Origin: Halobacterium noricense
GTDB lineage: Archaea; Halobacteriota; Halobacteria; Halobacteriales; Halobacteriaceae
DNA length: 64,000 nucleotides
Assembly (NCBI RefSeq): GCF_021233435.1
Contig: NZ_CP089468.1
Location: 1,798,001-1,862,000 of the forward strand
Direction of reading: 5' to 3'
Notes under the pieces: model-generated
Told to the model about the DNA's origin: nothing
Database searches by the model: none
Seen by the model: the letters and a program-made list of their open reading frames with translations, nothing else
Made by a program: the position numbers and the translations under genes
In this document: positions 25,661 through 34,330 of the stretch, piece by piece
How positions within the stretch are numbered: position 1 is the stretch's first letter
How the letters are laid out: every line of letters starts with the position of its first letter

Positions 25661-26245
25661 TTAGTTACTTGTGGCTTCCTCGTGGGTCTGGAGGTCGTGG
25701 AACACCGCGAGGAAGTCGTCCTCGTCGAGGTCGGTGATACGCTGGTCGAGCTCCACGCGGAGTTCGCGGATGTCCTCGCAGAGCTGCTGGTAGCGTTCGT
25801 CGGCGGCGAGTTCGGCGTCGGTCTTCGTCGTTTCGATGGTCGCCCGCTTGGACGCGAGTGCGAAGTACTGCTGTACCTCCTCGTTGTACAGCGAGCGCGC
25901 GAGGAGCCGCTTGACGAGTGATTCGAGTTCGTCGCGCTCGATGGGCTTGACGACGTACGTGTCGAAGCCGAGTTCGAGCGTGTCGAAGTCGGGGTCGACA
26001 GCGGTCACCACCGCGACCTGGCAGTCGTAGCCGTGTTCGCGGATGGCGGCGAGCACGTCGTCGCCGGAGCGCTCGGGGAGTCGACGGTCGAGCAGGACGA
26101 CGTCGACGTCCTCGTCGAGTTCGTCGAGCGCGTCCGCGGCATTATACGCCGTCCGCACGTCGTAGCTGTCGGCCAGCCAGTCGGCGAACAGGTCCGCGAG
26201 TTCGCGCTCGTCCTCGACGACGAGCACCGTCGCCGGTTCAGGCAT
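25661..26245 (-). CDS. HalX-domain response regulator
   Basis: A 194-residue protein with a receiver (residues 6-120; phospho-Asp in VVLLDRRLPERSG; Lys in YVVKPIE) followed by a HalX domain (about 125-185, with coiled helices ELAADERYQQLCEDIRELRV). HalX regulators are a haloarchaeal class whose output acts by protein contact, not a known HTH. The gene lies 49 bases after the histidine kinase on the same strand, a likely pair. The ATG at 26245 is chosen because upstream frame sequence is not conserved-looking. Confidence 0.9.
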   Translation of the reverse strand: MPEPATVLVVEDERELADLFADWLADSYDVRTAYNAADALDELDEDVDVVLLDRRLPERSGDDVLAAIREHGYDCQVAVVTAVDPDFDTLELGFDTYVVKPIERDELESLVKRLLARSLYNEEVQQYFALASKRATIETTKTDAELAADERYQQLCEDIRELRVELDQRITDLDEDDFLAVFHDLQTHEEATSN

Positions 26246-26294
26246 CTCGGTCTGACCAAGTTCGTGGGTTCGTTTAACTCTTTCCCGGTGCGTA

Positions 26295-27671
26295 TCAATT
26301 ATCGCCCGACGGCACGCGGATGCTGACGGTGTTCTCGTCGGGCACGGCAACCGCCGCGCCGGAGTGGCGGGCGAGCCAGTAGACCACCCACAGCCCGATG
26401 CCGGAGCCGTGCTGGAGCGACTCCTCGGTGAGACCGCCGAGTGCGCGCCGCTCGTGCTCGGGGATGCCAGGGCCGTTGTCCGACACCCGGACTTCGACGA
26501 GGTCGTCGTCGCTGGCTGTGACGGTCACCCGAGGCGGGTCGGCGTCGTTGTGTTCGACCGCGTTCGTCAGGAGTTCGCGGACGGCGAGCCGGAGCCGCGC
26601 GTCGACGTCGGCGTCGACCTCGTTGTTCACCTCGAAGACGGCGTCGGGGTACTGCGAGCGCGCTCGCTGGAGTTCCGTGTCGAGGAGACTGTCGAGGGGG
26701 ACGGTGCCCGCGTCCTCCCCGCCGAGTACGCGTTCGACCACGCGGGCTTTTTCGCTGACGTCGAGCAGGTCTTCGGCGGCGGTCACGATACTGTCGACGT
26801 CCCCGTCGTCGCCGCGGTCGGCGAGCCGCTCGGCGCGGCCGAGCACGACGTTCAGCGAGTTCCGGACGTTGTGCCGGAGCACGCGGTTCAACACACGCAG
26901 GCGCTGGTCGCGCTCCTCGCGCGCAGTGACGTCCCGGGACACCCAGACGTAGCCGCCGCCGGACAGCGACGTCACGGACAACTCCTGGGGGTACGTGCGG
27001 CCGTCGTCGCGGTGCGCGAGCACCGTCCCGTGCCAGTAGTCGTCGCTGTCACCGTTGGCGTCGAGTTCCTCGAAGACGGCCGCGAGGCGGTCCTCGGCGT
27101 CGGTCGGATAGTACGTCGTCCAGTGGGTGCCGACGACGCCCTCGTCGCCGGCCGTGCGGTAGGCGTCCCGGAATGCCGCGTTCGCGTACACCACACGGCG
27201 GTCCGGGTCGAGGACTGCGATGCCGTCCATCGCGGCGTCGAGCGCGTGCTTGAGGCGGGTGTGTGCGTGCGACCGCAGTCGGTCGCGCTCGCTGTACGTG
27301 CCGGCGATGGCCGCGCCGAGCGCCCCGACGCTCGTGTGCTGGATGAACACGTGGTCGATGCCGGCGCCGGTGCCGTACGCGCCCACGAACATGGCCCAGA
27401 GGTCGAGCGCGAGCACGACGCCGGCACCGGCGACCGCCCACGCGAAGACGGCGTCGCCGCGCGCCACGTCCGGGCCGCGCATCCAGAACCAGACACCGTA
27501 TCCGAGCACTCCGACCGCCGGCAACACGGTGGCGGCGACCACGAGCGGTTCGTTGTGGCCGTGCGTCTCGAAGTGGCTGATTGCAGCCACCGTGAGGACT
27601 GCGCCGAGCACGGCGACGAGCCAGTTGCGGGCAGGCTGTCGGTCGACGAGCGATACGTCGGCGGGCGGCAT
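26295..27671 (-). CDS. membrane-bound PAS sensor histidine kinase
   Basis: A 458-residue kinase. Four hydrophobic segments occupy residues about 17-125 (WLVAVLGAVLTVAAISHF, LVVAATVLPAVGVLGYGVWF, FAWAVAGAGVVLALDLWAMF and a shorter fourth). A PAS domain follows (about 145-265, ALDAAMDGIAVLDPDRRVVY), then a HisKA-like helix with His in LNRVLRHNVRNSLNVVLG and an HATPase domain (RELLTNAVEHN, DNGPGIPEHE, GSGIGLWVV). It should phosphorylate the HalX regulator encoded next. The ATG at 27671 is used because the upstream in-frame codons run through a T-rich promoter-like segment. Confidence 0.9.
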   Translation of the reverse strand: MPPADVSLVDRQPARNWLVAVLGAVLTVAAISHFETHGHNEPLVVAATVLPAVGVLGYGVWFWMRGPDVARGDAVFAWAVAGAGVVLALDLWAMFVGAYGTGAGIDHVFIQHTSVGALGAAIAGTYSERDRLRSHAHTRLKHALDAAMDGIAVLDPDRRVVYANAAFRDAYRTAGDEGVVGTHWTTYYPTDAEDRLAAVFEELDANGDSDDYWHGTVLAHRDDGRTYPQELSVTSLSGGGYVWVSRDVTAREERDQRLRVLNRVLRHNVRNSLNVVLGRAERLADRGDDGDVDSIVTAAEDLLDVSEKARVVERVLGGEDAGTVPLDSLLDTELQRARSQYPDAVFEVNNEVDADVDARLRLAVRELLTNAVEHNDADPPRVTVTASDDDLVEVRVSDNGPGIPEHERRALGGLTEESLQHGSGIGLWVVYWLARHSGAAVAVPDENTVSIRVPSGDN

Positions 27672-27816
27672 GGTCGCGGGAAGCCGTTTGGGGTACAAAA
27701 ACCCACGCGCCGGATTATCAATAGCGGAAATCACGGCACCGGACGCGAGCGCCAGCGCCGACGCGACGGTGGCGTGAACGAACCGCTTTTGCCGGGGCGG
27801 ACGCTATCGGAATCCG

Positions 27817-28548
27817 ATGGACGTACTCGTGGTGGGGGCCGGCGACGTCGGCCGCTGGTTCGCGGGCCTGGTCGACGCGCCGGTGACGTTCACCGATGTC
27901 GACGAGGACCGCGCCCGAGCGGCCGCGACGGAGCTCGACCGCCGAGCGGCGGCTGTCCCGCTGGACACCGAGGAGTCGTTCGGTATCGTCGCCGTCGCCG
28001 TGCCGATGGGGGCGGCCGTCGACGCCATCGAGCGCCACGCCAGCCGCGCCGAACAGGCGGTCGTGGACTTCACCGGCGAGATGCGCGGCCCGCTGGCGGC
28101 GATGGCGGAGACGGCGCCGGCTCGCGAGCGCGTGAGTTTCCACCCGCTGTTCGCGCCCGAGCACGCGCCGGGCCACATCGCGGTCGCGGAGAGCACGCCC
28201 GGACCGGCGACCGACCGCGTCCGCGAGTGGCTCGAAGCCGCGGGCAACGACCTCGTGGACGTCGGTGCCGCCGAGCACGACGACGCGATGGTGACGATTC
28301 AGGGGCGGGCGCACGCGGCGGTGCTGGCCTTCGCGCTCGCGGCCGACGACGTGCCCGACGACCTCGCCACCCCCGTCTACGAGGACCTCGCGGCGCTCGC
28401 CGACCGCGTGACCGGCGGGAACGCCCGCGTGTACGCCGACATTCAGGACGCGTTCGGCGGCGCGGACGACGTCGCCGCAGCCGCCCAGCGGCTCGCCGAC
28501 GCCGACCGCGAGGCCTTCGAGGAGGTGTACGACGATGCCAGTCGATAG
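27817..28548 (+). CDS. tyrA: prephenate dehydrogenase
   Basis: A 243-residue protein starting with a Rossmann fold (MDVLVVGAGDVGRWFAGLVD), then VAVAVPMGAAVDAIE, VVDFTGEMRGPL and FHPLFAPEHAPGHIAV. The FHPLFAP segment is the family's HPMFGP-like substrate motif. It oxidises prephenate to 4-hydroxyphenylpyruvate for tyrosine synthesis. The short archaeal form lacks a chorismate mutase fusion; the mutase gene is separate at 47.1 kb. Its last 14 bases overlap the start of the methyltransferase gene, so the two are co-translated. Confidence 0.87.
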   Translation: MDVLVVGAGDVGRWFAGLVDAPVTFTDVDEDRARAAATELDRRAAAVPLDTEESFGIVAVAVPMGAAVDAIERHASRAEQAVVDFTGEMRGPLAAMAETAPARERVSFHPLFAPEHAPGHIAVAESTPGPATDRVREWLEAAGNDLVDVGAAEHDDAMVTIQGRAHAAVLAFALAADDVPDDLATPVYEDLAALADRVTGGNARVYADIQDAFGGADDVAAAAQRLADADREAFEEVYDDASR

Positions 28549-29926
28549 GGAGGCAGTGCTGGATGCCGCGAAGTACCTCCGCGACGTGCGGCCGCTGGAC
28601 CCCGACGAACTCCGAGAGTACGTCGCCGACCAGCCCCACGAGGCGGTCGTCCGGCAGGTGCTGCGCGAGCACGCAGCCGACCTCGGCATCGTGGAGCGCG
28701 AGGACGGCACGTTCGTCCCCGCCAGCGACGAACCCGTCCACCCGGACTTCGACCGCGTTGACGCACTCCCCCGGGAGTACGAGCGCGTCGTCGAGGACTT
28801 GCTCGTCGAGCAGTGGGGCACCGACTGGCACCGCAGCGACTCCGGGAAGCGCCTGCGGGAGACGATTCGACGATTCAAGGAACAGTACTACCGCCAACAC
28901 GCCGTCGAGTACGACGAGGAGGTCGCGCTCGGCTACGCAATCTACCACCTCGCGACGTACTACGCCGCAGTCCAGTACGTGCTCGACGACCTCGCGGCGG
29001 GTGACGTGCTCTCCGGCAACCTCCGCGTGCTGGACGTTGGCGCGGGCGTCGGCGGTCCCGCACTCGGGCTTGTCGACTTCCTGCCCGACGACGCGCTCGT
29101 GGAGTATCACGCCGTCGAACCCAGCGACGCCGCGGACGTGCTCGACGAACTGCTCGCCGAAACCGGGCGGAACGTCCACCCGACGATTCACCGGGAGACC
29201 GCAGAGGAGTTCGACCCCGAAGGCGAGTACGACCTCGTGCTGGCGTGCAGCGTGCTCAGTGAACTCGACCAGCCGGTCGAGACCGCCCAGAAGTACGTCG
29301 ACGCGCTCGCCGACGACGGGACGTTCCTCGGGCTCGCGCCCGCGGACAAGCACACGAGCACGCACCTCCGCGAGGTCGAGCGCGACCTCGAAGAACGCGG
29401 TGCGACCGTCTACGGCCCGACGCCGCGGCTGTGGCCGGGCGAGCGCCCCAGCGACCGCGGCTGGACGTTCGACGAGCGTCCCGACGTCGAGGTGCCGAGC
29501 TTCCAGGAGCGACTCGCGGGGGCCAGCCAACGCCCCTCCGAGTTCTACCACACCGAGGTGCGGTTCTCGTACTCGCTGTTGCGAACGGACGGCGTCCGCC
29601 AGCACGACGTTTCGCTGTCTGCCGACCGGCTGTTGAAGCTCGCGGACGCCGACGACCGCGTCACCGACCGCGTGGACGCGGTGCTCGCGAAGCTCTCGCG
29701 GAATCTCGCCGACGAGGACGCCAATCCGCTGTTCAAGGTCAGCGACGGCAGCGAGAACGAGGAGTGTTACGCGGTGCTCGTCCGGCCGACGAGTCTCAAC
29801 CGCGACCTCCAAGCCGCCGAGTACGGCGACCTGCTCTCCGTGGAATCCGCGCTCGTACTCTGGAACGACGACGAGGAGGCGTACAACCTCGTCGTCGACG
29901 AGGAGACGGTCGTCGACAGGGCGTAG
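28535..29926 (+). CDS. Rsm22-like class I SAM-dependent methyltransferase
   Basis: A 463-residue protein. A helical N-terminal region (about 1-150) leads into the SAM-binding motif LRVLDVGAGVGGPALGLVDF at about residue 163-182, then VEYHAVEPSD and YDLVLACSVLSELDQPVETA. The C-terminal part includes LGLAPADKHTSTHLREVE and RFSYSLLRTD. It resembles the mitochondrial/archaeal Rsm22 family linked to the small ribosomal subunit. It lacks the usual cysteine-rich 4Fe-4S site in what I can read. It overlaps tyrA by 14 bases. Confidence 0.7.
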   Translation: MPVDREAVLDAAKYLRDVRPLDPDELREYVADQPHEAVVRQVLREHAADLGIVEREDGTFVPASDEPVHPDFDRVDALPREYERVVEDLLVEQWGTDWHRSDSGKRLRETIRRFKEQYYRQHAVEYDEEVALGYAIYHLATYYAAVQYVLDDLAAGDVLSGNLRVLDVGAGVGGPALGLVDFLPDDALVEYHAVEPSDAADVLDELLAETGRNVHPTIHRETAEEFDPEGEYDLVLACSVLSELDQPVETAQKYVDALADDGTFLGLAPADKHTSTHLREVERDLEERGATVYGPTPRLWPGERPSDRGWTFDERPDVEVPSFQERLAGASQRPSEFYHTEVRFSYSLLRTDGVRQHDVSLSADRLLKLADADDRVTDRVDAVLAKLSRNLADEDANPLFKVSDGSENEECYAVLVRPTSLNRDLQAAEYGDLLSVESALVLWNDDEEAYNLVVDEETVVDRA

Positions 29927-29956
29927 CGGCTGCGGACAGGTCGCCGCGTGAGGGGG

Positions 29957-29977
29957 TATTTTATGCGGGTTCGTCCG
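29957..29977 (+). promoter_or_regulatory. TATA box and shared Lrp-type promoter motif (copy 1)
   Basis: TATTTTATGCGGGTTCGTCC followed by G runs over the TATA box of the lrp gene, 13-33 bases ahead of its ATG. It matches 18 of 21 bases at 30511-30531 in front of the TrkA-N gene, which suggests a common operator that the Lrp protein may bind. Confidence 0.55.
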
Positions 29978-29989
29978 CGAAGGCGACGT

Positions 29990-30469
29990 ATGACACTGGA
30001 AGGTCTCGACGACCTGGACCAGCAGATACTGCACGCGCTTCAGGAGGACGCCCGCGGCACGTCCTCGCAGAATATCGCCGACAGCGCGGGCGTGTCCGCG
30101 AGTACGGTCCGCAATCGTATCCAGCGACTGGAGGAGCGCGGGATACTGCGCGGCTACCACGCGGACGTCGATTACGAGCAGGCTGGCTACCAGTTGTACA
30201 CACTCATCGTCTGTACGGCGCCAGTGACGCGCCGCGAGGAGTTGGCGGCGGAAGCACTGAGCGTGCCGGGTGTGGTGCGCGTCGAGGAGGTGATGACGGG
30301 TGCGGAGAACGTCCACGTGTCCGCCGTGGGAACGGATAGCGACGACCTGAGCCGTATCGGCCGCGACCTCGACGACCTCGGGCTGGAGGTCGTCGACGAG
30401 GACCTCATTCGGAGTGTTCACTCCGGCCCGTACGAGGGGTTCGACACCGACGTATCGGACGAGGCGTAA
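29990..30469 (+). CDS. Lrp/AsnC-family transcriptional regulator
   Basis: A 159-residue protein with an N-terminal HTH (LDDLDQQILHALQEDARGTS, NIADSAGVSASTVRNRIQRL) and a C-terminal RAM ligand domain (LYTLIVCTAPVTRREELAAE, VPGVVRVEEVMTGAENVHV). Lrp proteins bind amino acids and control their transport and metabolism. The ATG at 29990 fits a leaderless start after the TATA box. It is the first of three genes (lrp, TrkA-N, permease-USP) and shares a promoter motif with the second, so it probably regulates both itself and the transporter. An AT-rich run TTCCTTATATTTTAAC after the stop may be its terminator. Confidence 0.92.
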   Translation: MTLEGLDDLDQQILHALQEDARGTSSQNIADSAGVSASTVRNRIQRLEERGILRGYHADVDYEQAGYQLYTLIVCTAPVTRREELAAEALSVPGVVRVEEVMTGAENVHVSAVGTDSDDLSRIGRDLDDLGLEVVDEDLIRSVHSGPYEGFDTDVSDEA

Positions 30470-30510
30470 TAATATTCCTTATATTTTAACGACTCAGCAG
30501 AAAGTTCGGT

Positions 30511-30531
30511 TACTTTATGCGGTTCCGTCCG
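30511..30531 (+). promoter_or_regulatory. TATA box and shared Lrp-type promoter motif (copy 2)
   Basis: TACTTTATGCGGTTCCGTCC followed by G is nearly the same as the promoter at 29957-29977. It lies 55-75 bases ahead of the TrkA-N ATG at 30586. The ATG inside this motif is not a likely start because it lies within the TATA region. Confidence 0.5.
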
Positions 30532-30585
30532 ATACGAGTTGGCAAGGAGCGACACTCGAAGCGACAGGTGCGCTTACTAACGCCC

Positions 30586-31011
30586 ATGAGTTACACCAAA
30601 CACACGACAGACCAGACGCGACAGCGGGACGACGTGGTGTTCGTCGTCGGTGGGGGTGCCGTCGGGCGCGCCGTCGCCGACCGGCTGGCGGCCGACGGCG
30701 AGACCGTGACACACGTCGGCCAGTCGCCATCGACTGACCCACCTCCAGGACAGACTGCCCACGTCGTCGACGCGCTAGACGCCCACTCGCTGCGGGGCGC
30801 CGGCCTCGCCGATGCGACCGCAGTGCTCGTTCTCGAACCTGACGACGCCACAAACCTCCTCGTCGCACAGCTCGCACGCACCCAATTCGGCGTCGAACGA
30901 GTGCTCGTCCGAACGAACGACCCCGACAGAGAATCCGCCTTCGAGCTCGGGGACGTCGAGACCGTCAACGCCGCCACGGTGCTCGCTCGCGCCGTCACCG
31001 ACCGGTGGTAG
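30586..31011 (+). CDS. TrkA-N (RCK) nucleotide-binding domain protein
   Basis: A 141-residue single Rossmann domain with VVFVVGGGAVGRAVADRLAA (about residues 15-34). It continues as an RCK/TrkA-N fold with LADATAVLVLEPDDATNLLV and FGVERVLVRTNDPDRE. There is no TrkA-C or channel part. Such proteins bind NAD(H) or nucleotides and gate transporters. Its place between an Lrp regulator and an amino-acid permease-USP fusion suggests it gates that permease. An in-frame ATG 69 bases upstream falls in the TATA box and is rejected. Confidence 0.82.
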   Translation: MSYTKHTTDQTRQRDDVVFVVGGGAVGRAVADRLAADGETVTHVGQSPSTDPPPGQTAHVVDALDAHSLRGAGLADATAVLVLEPDDATNLLVAQLARTQFGVERVLVRTNDPDRESAFELGDVETVNAATVLARAVTDRW

Positions 31012-31080
31012 CGTGCGAGCGAGAACACTCCCTACCGATAGCACAGCGCGACGACCACCCCGTCTCACAGTAACTCCCTC

Positions 31081-33267
31081 GTGAAAAAACTCGAACGAGA
31101 CCTCGGCCTCGGCGCGGTTTTCGCAATCAGCGTCGGTGCCATGATCGGTAGCGGCATCTTCATCCTCCCGGCTCTCGCGCTCAAAATCGCCGGCCCCGCG
31201 GTAATAGTGGCGTACCTGTTGGCGGGCTTGCTCGTCGTTCCTGCCGCCCTCTCGAAATCCGAGATGGCGACCGCGATGCCCGAAGCCGGCGGCACCTACC
31301 TCTACATCGAGCGCGGCATGGGCCCCGTCCTCGGCACCATCGCGGGCGTCGGCACGTGGTTCTCGCTGTCGTTCAAGAGCGCGCTCGCGCTCGTCGGCGG
31401 CGTCCCCTACCTCGTGTTGCTGTTCGACCTCCCCGTGAAACCCGTCGCACTCGGGCTCGCAGCGTTTCTCATCCTCGTGAACCTCTTCGGCGCGAAACAG
31501 ACCGGCCGCCTGCAGGTCGTCATCGTCTCCGTGATGCTCGCAGCGTTGGGCTGGTTCGTCGCCGGCAGCGCCACCAAGACCCAGCCCGAGAACTACCAGA
31601 ACTTCTTCACCGGCGGCGTGGAGGGCCTGCTCGCGGCGACCGGCCTCGTGTTCGTCTCCTACGCGGGCGTCACGAAAGTCGCCAGCGTCGCCGAGGAAGT
31701 CGAGGACCCCGGCAAGAACATCCCCATCGGCATCCTCGGGTCGCTGGCGTTCACGACCCTGCTGTACGTCGGTATCGTCGCGGTGATGGTCGGCGTTACG
31801 GAGGCCGGTAGCGTCGCCGGTTCGGCCACTCCAGTAGCGGTCGCCGCGCAGGTCACGCTCGGCGACTGGGGCGTCTACGCGGTCATCGGCGCGGCGCTGC
31901 TCGCGCTCGTCTCCACCGCCAACGCCGGCATCCTCTCGTCGTCGCGGTACCCGTTCGCGATGAGCCGCGACCAGCTCGCGCCGCCCACGTTCGCGGAGAT
32001 TCACGACCGGTTCGGCACGCCGACGACCGCCATCACGCTCACGGGGGCGGTCGTCCTCGTGCTCATCGCGTTCGTCCCCATCCTCGAGATTGCGAAGCTC
32101 GCGAGCGCGTTCCAAATCCTCGTATTCGTGCTCATCAACCTCGCGCTGGTCGCGTTCCGCGAGGGCTCGACGGAGAACTACGACCCCGAGTTCGAGTCGC
32201 CGCTGTACCCGTGGATGCAGGCGTTCGGCGTCCTCAGCGGCGTCGTGTTGCTCGGCCAGATGGGGTGGGTGCCGCTGGTCGGCGCGGTCGTCATCACCGT
32301 CGGGAGTGTCGCGTGGTACTTCGTCTACGCTCGCTCGCGCATCCGCCGCGAGGGTGCCGCCACGGACGTCATCCGCCGTCGGCTCGGCCGCGACGTGCTC
32401 ACGGAAACCGAGGCGTTCGTCGACGGCGAGTTCGCCGACGAGGACACGCCGGAGGTGTTGGTCGCGCTCACGAGGGAAGCCGACACCGAGCGGGAGCGTG
32501 CACTCCTGACGTTGGCCGCGGACCTCGTTCGCCCGGAAGACGGCCGTGTCGTCGTCGTTCGCTTCGACGAGGTGCCCGACCAGGTGCCCCTCGACCACGC
32601 CGCGGAAGTGCAGTCGCCCGCCGACGTCCGCTTCGAGGAGCAGACCGGCGAACTCGCCGGCGAGTTCGACGTCGACGTCGAGTACGGCGAAATCGTCAGC
32701 CACGACACCAAACACGCCATCGTGAACTACGCCGAGCACCGCGGCGTCGAGGCCATCGTCGCCGAACACGAGCGCCTCCGCCTGCGGTCGCGGCTGCTCG
32801 GCGACCCCATCGACTGGGTCGTCCGCCACGCCCACTGCGACGTGTTACTCGTCGAGAACCGCGGCTACGACGACCCCGAGCGGGTCGTCCTCGAAGGGGA
32901 CGGTGGGCCGTTCGACCCCGCTGCGGTCGCCGTCACCGACACAATCGCGGGCGAAACCGACGGCCACGTCACACTCCTCTCCCCGCTGGGCGACGATCAG
33001 CCCGAGACGCGCACGGAGACGATTCGAGCCTACCAGAACGAACTCGCGGGGCTGCTGTCTGCACCGGTCCGAACCCGCGACCGGTCGGCCGACGGCAGCG
33101 ACCTCGACCCCGACGTCGTGATTCGAACGGGCGTGCAGACCCGCGTCCGCGGCGGGCGCGGCGACTACTCCCCGAGCGCCGCCGACTCCACCGAGGTCAC
33201 GGTCTACCCCCGGGAGTCGCGGCGGCCAGGGTTCGTGCGGCGGGTCGTCGAACGCCTCGTGTTCTGA
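31081..33267 (+). CDS. APC-family amino-acid permease fused to universal stress domains
   Basis: A 728-residue protein from a GTG start (KKLERDLGLGAVFAISVGAM). Residues about 10-425 hold roughly 12 hydrophobic segments of an APC transporter, with GAMIGSGIFILPAL as the substrate/Na-site helix and PEAGGTYLYIERGMG next. Residues 450-600 are a UspA-like cytoplasmic domain (TPEVLVALTREADTERERAL, HCDVLLVENRGYDD), and the rest resembles a degenerate second one. Likely it imports amino acids, with nucleotide control from the USP part. It lies 70 bases after the TrkA-N gene, in the same direction. Confidence 0.88.
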   Translation: MKKLERDLGLGAVFAISVGAMIGSGIFILPALALKIAGPAVIVAYLLAGLLVVPAALSKSEMATAMPEAGGTYLYIERGMGPVLGTIAGVGTWFSLSFKSALALVGGVPYLVLLFDLPVKPVALGLAAFLILVNLFGAKQTGRLQVVIVSVMLAALGWFVAGSATKTQPENYQNFFTGGVEGLLAATGLVFVSYAGVTKVASVAEEVEDPGKNIPIGILGSLAFTTLLYVGIVAVMVGVTEAGSVAGSATPVAVAAQVTLGDWGVYAVIGAALLALVSTANAGILSSSRYPFAMSRDQLAPPTFAEIHDRFGTPTTAITLTGAVVLVLIAFVPILEIAKLASAFQILVFVLINLALVAFREGSTENYDPEFESPLYPWMQAFGVLSGVVLLGQMGWVPLVGAVVITVGSVAWYFVYARSRIRREGAATDVIRRRLGRDVLTETEAFVDGEFADEDTPEVLVALTREADTERERALLTLAADLVRPEDGRVVVVRFDEVPDQVPLDHAAEVQSPADVRFEEQTGELAGEFDVDVEYGEIVSHDTKHAIVNYAEHRGVEAIVAEHERLRLRSRLLGDPIDWVVRHAHCDVLLVENRGYDDPERVVLEGDGGPFDPAAVAVTDTIAGETDGHVTLLSPLGDDQPETRTETIRAYQNELAGLLSAPVRTRDRSADGSDLDPDVVIRTGVQTRVRGGRGDYSPSAADSTEVTVYPRESRRPGFVRRVVERLVF

Positions 33268-33341
33268 CCCACGCCGACACGCTTTTTCCCCACCGGGGTG
33301 ACTCCCCGCCTAATGACAGACGCCCCGCCGGTGATTCCGCG

Positions 33342-33481
33342 ATGAGTGACGAACCAGAAATCCTCGTCACCAACGACGACACCGTCGGACCGCTTCGCGG
33401 CCCGACGAGCCCGCGAACCGCGAGCGGTTCGCGGACGGTATCGATGCGCCTGGGATTCGGGCGCTCGTGGAGTCCTCACGA
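33342..33481 (+). pseudogene. duplicated and interrupted 5' end of surE
   Basis: Bases 33342-33380 match the first 13 codons of surE (33482-33520) at 38 of 39 positions. A 56-base double hairpin (33381-33436) follows. The copy then resumes at codon 14 in another frame (33437-33472, GIDAPGIRALVE against GINAPGIRALAE in surE), differing at nine positions, mostly synonymous. Read from its own ATG it would stop after 47 codons. The remnant is not functional. Confidence 0.88.
33381..33436 (+). repeat. 56-base paired-hairpin insertion (copy E2)
   Basis: Two inverted repeats lie back to back: 33383-33407 (11-base arms CGTCGGACCGC, one mismatch, loop TTC) and 33411-33434 (10-base perfect arms CCGCGAACCG). 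The insert lies exactly between two surE codons (GAC and GGT) of the duplicated start. Its length equals that of the tnpB insert. Confidence 0.85.
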
Positions 33482-34258
33482 ATGAGCGACGAACCAGAAA
33501 TCCTCGTCACCAACGACGACGGCATTAACGCGCCCGGAATCCGAGCGCTCGCGGAGGGGCTAGACGAGGTCGGGAACGTCACAGTCGTCGCGCCGACGAC
33601 CGACAAGAGTTCGACCGGACGCGCGATGTCCCGGGAGGTCACCGTCGAGGAGCACGAACTCGGGTACGCCATCGACGGGACGCCGTCGGACTGCGTGGTC
33701 GCGGGACTGGAAGCGCTCGGGCCGTACCCGGACATCGTGGTCGCGGGCGTCAACGAGGGTGCGAACCTCGGGATGTACGTGCTCGGACGCTCGGGTACCG
33801 TCAGTGCGGCCGTCGAGGCCGCGTTCTTCGGCGTCCCTGCAATCTCGTCGTCGCTGTTCCTCACCGCGGAAGACTTCGGCGAACCCACCGAGCCGTCCGA
33901 CTACGAGGCAGCCGTCGACGCGACCACGTACCTCGTCGAGCACGCCGTCGACGCCGGCGTCTTCGAGCACGCCGACTACTTGAACGTGAACGCGCCCCAC
34001 CCGGGCGCTGCTGCGTCCGACGAGATGGTGGTGACGCGGCCCTCGCACGGCTACGACATGACCGCCGCCCGCGACGGCGGCACCATCACGCTCCACGACC
34101 GCATGTGGGACCGCATGAACGAGGGTGACATCCCCGACCCGCCCGGCACGGACCGCCGCGCCGTCGTCGACGGCCACGTCTCCGTCTCGCCGCTCACCGC
34201 GCCCCACACCACCGAGCACCACGAGGCGCTGGACGCGCTCGCGGAGACCTACGACTGA
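33482..34258 (+). CDS. surE: 5'/3'-nucleotidase SurE
   Basis: A 258-residue phosphatase of nucleoside monophosphates and related phosphate esters. The metal site lies in ILVTNDDGINAPG (Asp12, Asp13) with Ser in TDKSSTGRAMS and Asn in VAGVNEGANLGMYVLGRSGT. Sequence is complete to the C terminus. The ATG at 33482 is chosen because the family always begins just before ILVTNDDG. A GTG 15 bases upstream lies in the remnant of the broken duplicate. It is convergent with nothing and is followed by a GNAT gene with its own TATA box. Confidence 0.93.
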   Translation: MSDEPEILVTNDDGINAPGIRALAEGLDEVGNVTVVAPTTDKSSTGRAMSREVTVEEHELGYAIDGTPSDCVVAGLEALGPYPDIVVAGVNEGANLGMYVLGRSGTVSAAVEAAFFGVPAISSSLFLTAEDFGEPTEPSDYEAAVDATTYLVEHAVDAGVFEHADYLNVNAPHPGAAASDEMVVTRPSHGYDMTAARDGGTITLHDRMWDRMNEGDIPDPPGTDRRAVVDGHVSVSPLTAPHTTEHHEALDALAETYD

Positions 34259-34298
34259 CTGACACGCGAATTCTCTCTGAGTAACCCCCGCAGCCAGC

Positions 34299-34306
34299 TA
34301 TTTATA
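34299..34306 (+). promoter_or_regulatory. TATA box of the GNAT gene
   Basis: TATTTATA ends 25 bases before the ATG at 34331. This spacing supports that ATG and a leaderless message over a GTG 18 bases upstream. Confidence 0.6.
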
Positions 34307-34330
34307 GCGTGCGTGGGAACAACACGCGCG

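Noticed and set aside
26364-29636. A plus-strand open frame of 1090 codons
   Set aside because: It runs antisense through the histidine kinase gene and across other genes, has Arg/Val/Gly-rich non-protein-like composition and no motif. It is a by-product of GC-rich codon bias.
28070-30421. A minus-strand open frame of 783 codons
   Set aside because: It is antisense to prephenate dehydrogenase, the methyltransferase and lrp, all of which show real motifs. It has no family signal.
33342-33485. A separate 47-codon gene before surE
   Set aside because: Its first 13 codons are a copy of surE and the rest is hairpin sequence and out-of-frame remnant.
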